From Acanthosoma haemorrhoidale (Eukaryota; Arthropoda; Insecta; Hemiptera; Acanthosomatidae), in contig OV884013.1 of NCBI GenBank assembly GCA_930367205.1, positions 92,195,333 to 92,259,332 on the forward strand: DNA of 64,000 nt. Direction: 5' to 3'. The position numbers and the translations under genes were made by a program. How positions within the stretch are numbered: position 1 is the stretch's first letter; each line of letters begins with the position of its first letter. Positions 33,701 through 43,656 of this stretch are shown piece by piece. Under the pieces are notes generated by a model. It was not told the origin of the DNA and made no database searches. It worked only from the letters and a program-made list of their open reading frames with translations.

Positions 33701-34736
33701 TAAACATGCAGTGCTTTAAACATAATTATAAATTTCACCTAATCGATTTATCTTCTTTTAGATAATTTTTATGTATTATTGGCTAATGGATATCGAGGAA
33801 TAAATTCTCTTAGACATCTATATTCCCCCTTCTATTGTTACATATTTTCTGCCTCGGAAAATCTTATGTTATTCGATGTGTACTGATTAGTACAATGGTA
33901 AAAAAAACCAAAAAAAACCGAGCTTTAGATATTTCCTTCAAGTGGTCCCTTCCACCGATACAGATGTAAATGTGGAGGTTTCATGTACTAGTAACATCCC
34001 ACGAGTGATCAGCTGTGCATTCTCAAACAGTGCACGTGGGAATGCCGCCTGGCATGGGAGGAAATGCACGGACTAGAGGCAAATTGCGAACCCACGCACG
34101 TCAGTTGGCATGTCTGCATGGAGCACGGACCTGTTTAACATCATTTCTTCAAAGCTTAAACTAAATCGTATGTATTCAATAGAAAACCCCCAATTAGAAA
34201 CCTCCTTCGTACGTAGGGGTAGTTTCTCTACTTCTTTTTTTTTCTAGCTCAAACTGTGTGCCCTCAAGTGATATCTTAGCTATACAGGTTCTAGTCCGTA
34301 GCTATATAAAAATTAAATATGGGCACACATTGTTGGTTGTGTCATGCCTCTCAAATGCCAAATAAATATGGCACTACCTCAAAATGAGATTTTGTCCAGT
34401 TTTACTATGTTTTCTAAATTGGTATTTGGTTCTGGATATAGTTTAAAAGAACCAAAGTGCAACACCCAATTACACTGGAATACCCCCACCACAGGCAACG
34501 AAATACCCCATGGTCCCGTCAGCAGTGAGCGAGACCCATGAGGGAACTCCATCTGGGACACGGATCCCATGGTAGGGTTAAAAAAAAAAATCTCTGAAGT
34601 TCTGTACATAGTTTTTTTTTAACGCTTTACGCCTTTCCTTTAATGTTTTTCTTTTATTTAAATTATTTTTAAATTAAAATTTTTTTTAAATTCTTAATTT
34701 AAGTATTAATATTTTTAATTTTGGTTAGATCACGCT
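30766..34736. other. No gene seen
   Basis: A long AT-rich stretch. The frames at 32234-32458 (plus), 32800-33057 (minus, rich in Arg and Lys) and 34344-34609 (both strands) have no recognisable motif and no supporting context. Confidence 0.5.
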
Positions 34737-34844
34737 TCCCTCCCCCCAATATCCCCTTTAAATTTCCGGATAATTATATATAATTATAGATCCTCAGGTG
34801 AATCTGTTTACAAATTATTTTGTATTTCCTGTAGCTTCACTACA
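34737..34844 (-). mobile_element. Family A retroelement 3' end, copy A6, only 108 bp
   Basis: This piece matches the 3' UTR body seen at 38541-38640 and 50225-50330 on the minus strand (CCTTTAAATTTCC, GATAATTATATATAATTATA, GATCCTCAGGTGAATCTG, TTGTATTTCCTGTAGC). It is flanked by perfect 12-bp direct repeats TTAGATCACGCT at 34725-34736 and 34845-34856, which marks a real insertion. Its 3' end is not an A-tail but a C-rich stretch on the plus strand (TCCCTCCCCCCAATATCC). Confidence 0.85.
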
Positions 34845-34897
34845 TTAGATCACGCTATTTTTAATATTTATTTATAATCATTAATTAAATTTAAACT

Positions 34898-34980
34898 ACG
34901 CGGGTAGGCCCGAGGATTGAACCCGAGACCTCTCTAATATCTTGTCGGAAACTCCACCAAGTGCTATCCTTACACGGGTG
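34898..34980 (-). repeat. tRNA-derived SINE-like piece, different from family E
   Basis: On the minus strand, TAGCACTTGGTGG (A-box-like) is followed about 40 bp later by GGGTTCAATCCTCGGG (B-box-like, GGTTCAATCC). Spacing fits an internal pol III promoter. The acceptor and anticodon arms do not form, so it is not a tRNA gene. Confidence 0.4.
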
Positions 34981-34985
34981 ATGAC

Positions 34986-35585
34986 TCTGTCAATATCAAT
35001 TCACTTGGACTAAGCTCTCCCGACCCTCAGGAATAATTCACCGGCGAAGTCAGACAGCAGCGGACACCTTTTAATTTAAATTTTGCTATGTTATACGTCT
35101 ACGTCTAATGAATGCCACAAAGCAGTGTAGATTAGTTCTAAGAAAATTTAAACTAGTTATATAGCGAGGACCTAATCAAAGAGGACTGGAATTTACAGGA
35201 CTAGATAATGGCGGGGCTCACCCTAGGATAAATAATTGATTTATTCGCAGATGGAAACTTGGTATTACTAAAAACGAACTTACCAAAACGACATATTCTG
35301 TTCTCTCTTGTGCTTCATTCTTACAGACAACTGACAGGCAAGCACACGTTAGGTAAAAAGCTACTGAGACTAAACACATGATTTTTTTTTTCTTTTAACG
35401 ATCATAACTCACTACCTTTTTTAATCTTTTATATTGCTTCAGTAGTATCTTTTAAATGCTACCGAAAACTTTTGGAAAAGAAAATGGTAGGTAATAGATA
35501 CCTGGGAATTATATGTTGTTTTCTGTGATTATATCATACTTGTGGATGATCTAACATTATTTGGGGTTGGCGTCTAAAGACTTTT
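34986..35585. other. No gene seen
   Basis: AT-rich spacer before element B2; no supported feature. Confidence 0.5.
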
Positions 35586-35599
35586 AGTTTTACTATTAC

Positions 35600-36019
35600 T
35601 GAAACTTCTTTATTGTGATACAATTACTCACAATCTGCCTTATTGGGCAGTATGTAATTGTGATAAATATTCGCATTCATACCATATTTACAATTTTCAT
35701 TCACTCGCTCATTCGCACAGTATATACAAAAAGCCCAGAGACCTCCCATGCTTGTCATCTCCCTCGCAGGCGAAAGAGGAAGTGGAGTCTTGGGAAGTTC
35801 CCCACACTCCTCCGTCAGCCGCATCACCGGATACGAACCAGTGGAGGCTGGGGCCAAGAGCGCGAGAGCCACAAACGCTCAGGACATAATAGGAGAAACT
35901 GGTCATTGCCAGGACTCTCACTGTCACGTATTTATAGCAGGTCACGAGGTCACTGACGGTTTAGTCTCCGAGGAGGATTATAGGGATGTGTAATGACTGT
36001 GCTAGGGGATTAGGGTGGC
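35600..36019 (-). mobile_element. Jockey-like retrotransposon B2, 5'-truncated
   Basis: A 420-bp copy of the family B 3' end, flanked by perfect 14-bp direct repeats AGTTTTACTATTAC at 35586-35599 and 36020-36033. It keeps only about 25 codons of RT C-terminus (at 35935-36017) and the full 3' UTR with GTCTTGGGAAGT, CCAGTGGAGGCTG and GCGCGAGAGCCAC blocks, ending with AATAAAGAAG on the minus strand. Several short frames of 78-113 codons overlap here, on both strands, but they lie in UTR sequence and are not genes. Confidence 0.92.
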
Positions 36020-36033
36020 AGTTTTACTATTAC

Positions 36034-38489
36034 AAACAATTTTAATTGAATACTCCAACGAAATAAGAGTATAAGGCCAAGGGTTTAAAAGTAAGTGGTA
36101 GCATGTAGGTAGACGTATACTGGGGATCAATTGGTCTATCAGTTCATTAGGGGAACCGGATAATTATCCCCCCCCATTCCCCAAATCGTACTTTGGGATG
36201 AGCTGAATATTTACCTGTACATTTGTCTAAAGCGTTCTTTAAATAAAAATATTCTTTAGAGGTCAGAAAGTATTAATTACAAAACCATTAACATTCCAAA
36301 TCAATTGAGTCATTTTTTACTTTTGCATTCGTAGATCATAAATACATACATACAGGCGAAAAACAATCCGTGCCAAGCGTGACAAAAGTAAATCTTCTCC
36401 TTTCGGGCTCTGAAATAAATAAGCAATTCGATTGAGTCCTGCCAACTAAAGGGTGGTCTCCTCCCAGTCCAGAAAAAGAGAGGAATCCAGACAAATTATT
36501 ATTAGCCAGCTCGCGTGAATCCTGTTATCGGGAAGATGATATGAAGACAAGTTCTTTGGCCGATGTGACGTGGAGTGCTTAGTAATGACCTCATTTGTGT
36601 ACCGTTACTGTGCCCCAAACACCACAGTCTCGTCCATTCATCTGTTAAATCAATTAATGTATATCTATTGTTTGTGTTTACCTTTTACCTGTTTTATCAC
36701 ACAACCTGCATATAATTATCTGCATTAATTGTTAATTAGTTTACCATAACAAATAGCTTAGGGAGTAATTCTACTCCTTACGAGCACCAAATAATTTTCG
36801 AGATCAATGTTAGTGCACTAGTTATCCCAAATGACCTTCTGTCTGCCTGTCTGTCGTCATGAGATACTGGACGTAAAAATAATACGAAAGAACTGAATTA
36901 TAAGGTTTATATTTTTTTTTTTAATTTAAATGGAAAATAAAATATTTTTGGACATTAATAAGCAAGAAATAACAAACATTACAGTTATGTGGGGCCAAGA
37001 CATGTCGTGTCATTAAAATAAAAAACGTAAATTAATTAAATTAGTCATAAAAAAAATTATATTTTAAGTTATAGTCTTAGCAGTGTCTTTATTATCTTTC
37101 CGCTCATGTAAGTTTATTGTAAGGACAAGTTTCAGTGACTGAAATGTTTTCGTATATTTGAAAGTAAAATTAAGTATTTTTTTATTAAAGAAAATACCGA
37201 GTAATTTTTGTTACAAGCAGCATCTAAAAACCATTTAATCAAGTTTTTGAGCTGTGCAGAATCCGGCCTGAAATAATGAGTCTTGTTTCACTTCTAAGGT
37301 ATTAATGTTTCTTTATATTGATGCATTTACAAATTGTGATTGGTGCAAAAAAACAAAAACAAATAAACAACTCTTTTAACTAATAGGAAAAAATAACGAA
37401 ACAACCGATCCTCTTATCAACAAGTTCTAATCCGCATTTATGTCACAAAGCCTGTTTTTATCATAATATTTATTTGTAAAACGTTTATGATATTATTCTT
37501 AAGAGTAATAGTCAAAGAGACAACTGCCACAAAGCGACGCCATGAATGAAATGACACAGATATCATTTTAAGTGTTTTGTTTGTGATTGTTTTCTATGAA
37601 TGTAAATTTAATTCTTTTGCATGTTTTTGACTGAATAGTCCAGAACATGTAACGTCGACTGTAGGTGTAATATCAATAATAATAACAGATGTTTTGGGAG
37701 AGACTGCAAGCTTTTTTGATAAACTAATTTTCAAACAATATAAATATCAATATAATTTTTGTTGATAACTATTTTTGTGAAGTAATAACTATTTATATCA
37801 TTTGATAGATATTGCTTTTAGTATAATACTTTTTTTATTCTTCTGTTGCAGACCTCCATGGCAAGAAAGCAACAGGAAACGGTTTACAGACGACCTTTTG
37901 GAACAGAAAGTGGCTTTTGTGCCATGACGTCATAGACCATACCTGAGAACGTCATAGAGGTGACTCAGCCTCGAACAAAGGCAACCAACAGGTCAAGCTC
38001 CTCTGTAGTTTCCATTTTCACATCATGAGTACAGGCCTTGTTTAAAAGTCATTTCATTCCTTTTGTCCTGGGTGAATTAAATATTATTCTCTTCCGTATT
38101 AGTAGGCTCTTCCGGAGTTTCCTCGACAAATATTTCGCATAATAGTAGTAAAAAAAATCCGCTTATCGTCGCAGATCTAGGGTGCATTTCACCTGACCTT
38201 TTGGATAAAAACAATTGTTCTCGATTGAATATGAAAATCAATTGGGTTTTAAATAACACCAATGTTCGTTTCTCTACATACGCCTTTCTTTAATTTATGT
38301 CATCCTGTCATACACGCCACTACTGTTAGTACACCACTACAATCTAACTACTTAATAATACTTCGTTGTTAATGAAAACTAATTGACTCATTTTTCTTCT
38401 TTATTATTTGAAATATTCATTTTTAAAAATATTTACAAAATAAATAGTATTTTTTTTATTAACATTATCTCAATCCAAAACCATGTTCC
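36034..38489. other. No gene seen
   Basis: AT-rich; the frame at 38077-38262 (minus) is unrecognised. No repeats shared with the rest of the window. Confidence 0.5.
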
Positions 38490-38785
38490 AGTTTTTTTTG
38501 TTTTGTTTTTTGTTTTTGTTTTTTTCTTTCAATTATATTGTTGCCCCTTTAAATTTCCAGATAATTATATATAATTATAGATCCTCAGGTGAATCTATTT
38601 ACAAATTATTTTGTATTTCCTGTAGCATCACTACATTATATACAGGTGTTGTTATTTTATAGAAATTATATAATGAATAAACAAGTATAGTGATATACAT
38701 TATATGTGACTAGACTAAACTGACTAATAAAGGTGATGAGGCTCACCTTTTTGATCAACCTTAAAACTAACTTACATACTAATTC

Positions 38786-39693
38786 TTATCCTAATTTTTC
38801 CCCGACAGTCTGTTGCCATCGATGCGGGAGGGGTGGTGGGGTTATGATCATTGGATTTGCTATTATTTCTACTGATTGGTTGGTAGTAGTTTCAAGTTAA
38901 GTTAAGTTGTTACAGTTACGAAAAAAATACTAAATGTCATTTAGTAAATAAACATCGAGTTTTATTCACCGGAAAAATTTAGCTGGAACATCAGTAATCA
39001 GTATCCGGTTCTTTTCATAACGTGTTTAACACTATGAACACTGGGTTTGTCAGGTGCTGCAACGAGTCAAAAAACTTAATGTGTCTCCGGCGGATGAACT
39101 CAGCAACGGGTGCAGGTCAGCGTTCTTCAACCTCTCGAAAGAGGTATGTCGTACCACTTTTCGCATGATTCCATTCTGGAAGTGTTGGAGACATTTGGCT
39201 GTATTGTCAGTCAAGTGAGTAAATAGCGGGGCACCGTACAGCAGAGCTGGCCGAAGGACACATTTATATATCATCAATTTGAGACGAAGCGACAGGTTAG
39301 GTGAAGTTAGCAAGTGCGATAGCCGGTAAGACCTTTGTCGTACTTTTTCTATTTTATTACTAAAATGAGTAGAGAAATGGAGATGCCTATCCATTTTTAT
39401 ACCCAAATAGTGCATTGAGAAAGCTGGTGAGCTCTCTTGCCCTCCCACGCTATACGATTTTGGCAAGGATTTTTTCCCCTTTTGGAGGGAGAAGATTACG
39501 CAGTCGGTCTTCCCGGCGTTTACGCTGATGTTTCACATGCCCAGTCTGTCACTGATAACGTTACAAACTGACTCGGCGTGTGTGAGAGCTCTTTGTGCAC
39601 TCATGCTGCTGCTGAAAACCGCAATGTCGCCGCCGAAAGCGATTACAGTAGCTTTCTGATAGTTTGTCCCAACAATTTCAGATGTGTACATAC
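38786..39693 (-). pseudogene. Reverse transcriptase with lost catalytic Asp and inserted arm (A4)
   Basis: The minus strand reads PVLFSMYTSEIV at the upstream end, then AFGGDIAVF where active enzymes have AF/YADDxxxF, so the first catalytic Asp of motif C is Gly. About 30 codons on there is an in-frame stop (LGM*NISVNAGKTDC), then the frame is open for 138 codons: FSMHYLGIKMDRHLHFSTHF, LSLRLKLMIYKCVLRPALLY, GAPLF and FFDSLQHLTNPVF. After the 180-bp arm it resumes as ITPPPLPHRWQQTVG and stops at 38788. Order and spacing (motif C, K-T-xxx-F, YLG, LYGAPLF) fit a Jockey/CR1-like RT. The same C-terminus is intact in A1 and A2. It cannot be active. Confidence 0.88.
38838..39017 (+). repeat. Perfect 180-bp inverted repeat, left arm
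   Basis: Checked base by base: 38838-39017 is the exact reverse complement of 39694-39873, with a 676-bp spacer that is RT sequence. The arm starts GGGGTTATGATCATTGG and ends CCGGTTCTTTTCA. The bases just outside both arms no longer match. Confidence 0.97.
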
Positions 39694-39873
39694 TGAAAAG
39701 AACCGGATACTGATTACTGATGTTCCAGCTAAATTTTTCCGGTGAATAAAACTCGATGTTTATTTACTAAATGACATTTAGTATTTTTTTCGTAACTGTA
39801 ACAACTTAACTTAACTTGAAACTACTACCAACCAATCAGTAGAAATAATAGCAAATCCAATGATCATAACCCC
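39694..39873 (+). repeat. Perfect 180-bp inverted repeat, right arm
   Basis: Exact inverted copy of the left arm. Its inner 15-20 bp encode, on the minus strand, the PVLFS that leads into the RT fragment, so the RT reads into this arm naturally. Its outer end carries an 8-bp ATAACCCC that belongs naturally to the RT C-terminus next to the left arm. Confidence 0.97.
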
Positions 39874-41627
39874 GTAATGTACAACTTAATTGTGTATTTT
39901 TTAAAAATGTATAATGAAGTAGGTAAAATAATTAAGATACGAATCTACTTGAAACATTATTTATTTTTTTTGGATTCATTCAAACACCCTTGGATAAATC
40001 AGCAATGCCCTTTTCTATGTTTCCTATTACACTCTCTATTCTGAACCACACATCCAATTTCTCACTTCCTTAATCAAAAATAGTTATGCCAATTTTCGTA
40101 CGTCTACGTTTGGCCATGATAATCCCCTCAGTCGGCCTACATATTCTCCATATATACCACTCGACATTCTTTATCTACCTTAGCTCATCTCATTCACTAA
40201 AGTATCTTCATCTCCAGCAACTTACTCTCTGTCTTTAACTAATTTACCAAGTTTATCTATGTTCTTCTACTTATTCCTACTTCTTTCCTTCAGGCTTCAA
40301 CAACTGTGAGAGTCCACCTCTGACACCATTACGCCATACCATTAATTATACAGAATTTCGTGGATACCATCTAAAACTTTTTGAGCATTATTTGAGAAAT
40401 ATAATAACAAGCATGACTTTTTTTATGTTTATTCATTTTTGCTTTGACTGCTGCTTAATCGCAATTTACCCCAAACTAGTATCGCTCTAGGTATGTAAGG
40501 GATATGCGTTGAAGATTACCGATATATAGTGGACCAATTGCACAAATTCTATGGTATTGCAAACCGCCAGAATCGGATTCGTCACTTAACCAATACCATG
40601 ACTCATCATGTTACACATATAAACACAAGAGAACGAGGAAAATACGTAAAATAAACACACAAATAACCCGCAAACATTTCTTCTTTCCTGTTCTCTGGTC
40701 ACCGAGCAGCAAGCGGGTAGGTTGGTTTTTCCAAAGTAGGTTACCACACCTTACTCTGTTGGCCAAGGGCAAATGACCCGTTTCCTTTTGTCTCACCAAG
40801 CTGGGAATATCGAGAAAGAAAAGGACCTACTTCTGTGTCGTCAGAAATATGGAGATGTCGCGGGTCTACAAATGAAACCAACAAAATCAAAATTATCGGT
40901 TCTCAGATTTTCTTGCCCACAAAAAGATGATATTTCGACTGGTGAAACCATCAAGTCATATCTTAATTAAGTTTCAGTTTTGTAATCGCACTAAATACTC
41001 TAGTACAGGAGAAACACACTAAGGGACTTAGTGATTTACTGTGTTTCACTTGTAACGATATATGATTGAGATGGCAAGTCAATTAGGATCAACTGAGCAC
41101 AGGTAATTATACTCTCATAAAATGTATGATATAAGAAAAAAAGTAATAGGTAATTATAACTTACGAGGGTACAACACCGTTGATACTCAAAGATACTCAC
41201 CTGAAACAGGAAAAAAAAGTCGTTAGTAATACATAATAATATGATTGTTCTAGTGAATGGATAAGAAAAAAATGATAATTAATAGCTAGGGATATTAATC
41301 AATTGCCAAGCTCGAAGGGAGAGGCTCTACTTTAGAACAAGTATGGGTTGATAGCAATTGTGCGGGTTCTACAATAGTGTTAAAAAAAATGAAATTTTTA
41401 ACGTACAATATACAAAGTTAGGTTTAAATATAAGTGGACACGAAGTATGGGAAAATAAATCATACGTGGAAATATTCAAGTGTCTTGCATCACAGAGTTA
41501 ATGGTTTCGTTCCGAAAGGCGGAAAAGATTTTACTGAGTTATTGTAATAATCAAGATGTCGGGAACGTTAATTTGATACCTTTATTATTATATGATAGGG
41601 AAATGTTTGTTTTTTTTAATTACAAGT
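39874..41627. other. No supported gene; weak RT-like fragment at about 40800-40940
   Basis: The plus-strand frame at 40773-40970 contains VAGLQMKPTKSKLSVLRF, which resembles the stretch after the catalytic box in many non-LTR RTs (GLQxNxxKSK...). It is too short to be sure. The rest is AT-rich and empty. Confidence 0.35.
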
Positions 41628-41737
41628 CTCCGCGCTCTTGGTCAGCCTCCACTGGCTCGTATCCAGTGACTGATAATTGGGGGACTTCCCAAGACTCCGC
41701 TTCCTCTTTCACGTGCGAGGGAGGTGACAACCATGTG
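41628..41737 (+). repeat. Family B 3' UTR fragment, copy B4, plus strand
   Basis: CGCGCTCTTGGTCAGCC, TCCACTGGCTCGTATCC and GACTTCCCAAGACTCCGC match, in sense orientation, the 3' UTR of B1, B2 and B3. Only about 110 bp is left, with no A-tail. Confidence 0.8.
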
Positions 41738-43257
41738 TTATACATAAAGCTGTTTGAATCCAAGGTTTGCCTGGTCTTAAGATCTCTGACTCTACTCTCT
41801 CCATCCTGAAAATGCTCTTTTTCTCTAACTGTACCCCGCTCTGGTCTTAAAAGGGTTAGGATTGGTTATGGTACTGACATGGTTATGGTGACATCTTGTT
41901 GAAATTCACACCTATGACCTTTTAGCCTGATTACCTGACCACTTAACCGTCCACAAAGTCATACAGAGAAAATTGACCTAACCAGAAAAAATCGAAAGGC
42001 ATTATTCTTAAGACATATCTATTTACGAAAAAGAAACTCTGATTGTACATTATCACGTTTATTTCTACGTTATTTACAATAATGTACGTGTGGTAAGTTA
42101 CACAAATAGCTCTACCTACGCACCAAAAAGAAACATTCATTTATTTTAATAAATAAATTTTTAAATGCTATTGAATCATATTATTGATCTTATCTTATTT
42201 CTATGTTATTATAAATTATATGGGTAGGCCCCACGCATATGATTAGCTTGAGCAGGGCAGTGGGCTAACAAAGACCAGGGACAGACAGACACGGATGAAA
42301 ACAAGGGTTTCTGATTTTGAAAAAAAATCAACGAAACTAAAAATATCGAGGGCCCAGAATCTATTGACTGAGCTGGTCCTCTCAGGTCACTGCTCAGAAA
42401 CCATTTAACATTAAATGCTGCAAGTTTTGAGGACTTTGGTGAGCGAAGATGGGGACCATTTAAGACGATAATGTAAAATGAAAAAAAAAGAATTCGTGAA
42501 AGCTAGTTTAATTTTCTTTTTATTTGCTGAAAAGGCCATTTTTTGTGACCAAGATGGTTGACAAATATTTTTGTATTTTTGACCTAAAATGAAATGACAA
42601 GTATCAATACTACCCCCCCCCCACTTCTACCTCGTTAATTTTGATCATATTAATTTTTAAAAAATACAATTAAATTCATAATTGATGTAAACAAAATAAA
42701 GATGTACAGAATTTTTTTTTTGTAATAGTTAAAAAATGGTAATGAATTTCTCTATAAAATCGCAAATGAAAAGTGCTATGGTGAAGGGATTGCTGATATC
42801 CGGGATTGTTGATAGGAATAGAATGTACGCTCAGCTGTAATAAGTGAGTTGGCAAGTTATCAATGGCCTCTGAGCCAAACAATAGATACCTTCACCTATC
42901 TAAACAGGCTGCAGCAGGTACTGTCGAGATAGACCTTCCATGATTATTATCTTGTAATGTTCAGATGGTGCGATGCTCAATCAATGAACTAAACATCCAT
43001 TAATCGCAGATCCCAAATGGAGCGGCTGTATTTTATATATGTGATCGATCCTGGCATGTGAGTTCAATGTAAAATTGAAATTAATATTAAGAGATATATA
43101 TTGTATATTTGGGACAGGTGCCCACCGTCGTAACCGGAAGAGGTCTGCACGCAATAAACCCATTTGGTGAGAATGTCCAGTTTAAAAAGGTCGCAGATAT
43201 GTCTGGATGGATTCCTTATGGACCACCATAAAGATAGGTTACAACACTTCTGTGTCG
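41738..43257. other. No gene seen
   Basis: AT-rich; a 10-C run near 42614 and several poly-A/T tracts. Frames at 41943-42140, 42676-42882 and 42981-43163 (minus) are unrecognised. Confidence 0.5.
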
Positions 43258-43656
43258 AACTTTGAGCTGGCTACGGTGGATGAATTCATTCGCCGTAGAC
43301 ATATCAAATTCTTTGACTCCCTTCAACACATGACAAACCCCGTGTTCAACACGATTACTCCCGCCTCGTTCCCCCATCGATGGCAGCAAGCAGTCGAGGC
43401 AGGGACGTTATAGTTTGTAAGTTTAGTTTTTAGGGATTTTGTTGTTATTTCAAACTGAAGGTGAGCCCCATCACCCAGTCCAGTCTATTGCCTTTGTAAT
43501 TTTAAGTATAAAACGATAAATTTTTTTATTTCTACCCTCCTTCAAATGCATGTTATGCTATGCAGGAAAAGGAGCCATAAACCTTTAAATGTGTTCATGT
43601 TATTGTTCATTTATTTGTAAATTTTTTAAATAAAGGGGTTTTGAAACAAAAAAAAA
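43258..43656 (+). mobile_element. Family A non-LTR retrotransposon A2, 5'-truncated
   Basis: About 50 RT codons, a 3' UTR with the shared stem-loop (43458-43475) and the CTCCTTCAAATGCATG motif of the A1 type, an AATAAAGGGG signal and the tail GAAACAAAAAAAAA. The flanks TGTGTCGAAC (43251-43260) and TTTGTGTCACGAAT (43657-43670) share TGTGTC and may be an imperfect TSD, which would fix the 5' end near 43258. Confidence 0.85.
43261..43413 (+). CDS. Reverse transcriptase C-terminal fragment (element A2)
   Basis: The reading frame FELATVDEFIRRRHIKFFDS, LQHMTNPVFNTITPASFPHR, WQQAVEAGTL and a TAG stop matches the C-terminus of A1 almost residue by residue, with conservative changes. Upstream codons (to 43207) are open but belong to the flank. 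It has no catalytic part and is a fragment left by 5' truncation. Confidence 0.85.
   Translation, partial: FELATVDEFIRRRHIKFFDSLQHMTNPVFNTITPASFPHRWQQAVEAGTL

Larger units (their letters stand above)
38490..39693 (-). mobile_element. Family A non-LTR retrotransposon A4, 5'-truncated and rearranged
   Basis: Read on the minus strand: an RT fragment (39693 down to 39018), a 180-bp inserted arm (39017-38838), the last RT codons (to the stop at 38788), a 3' UTR with the shared stem-loop (38729-38750), the second UTR type also seen in A5 and A6, and an A-rich tail at about 38530-38490. The arm interrupts the RT between TNPVF and ITPPPLPHRW. The same 180 bp is present in inverted form upstream of the RT fragment (39694-39873). 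No TSD was found. Confidence 0.8.

Noticed and set aside
35615..35993. Several open frames of 78-113 codons on both strands
   Set aside because: They lie in the 3' UTR of retroelement B2, which is bounded by 14-bp TSDs; similar frames appear in B3 for the same reason.
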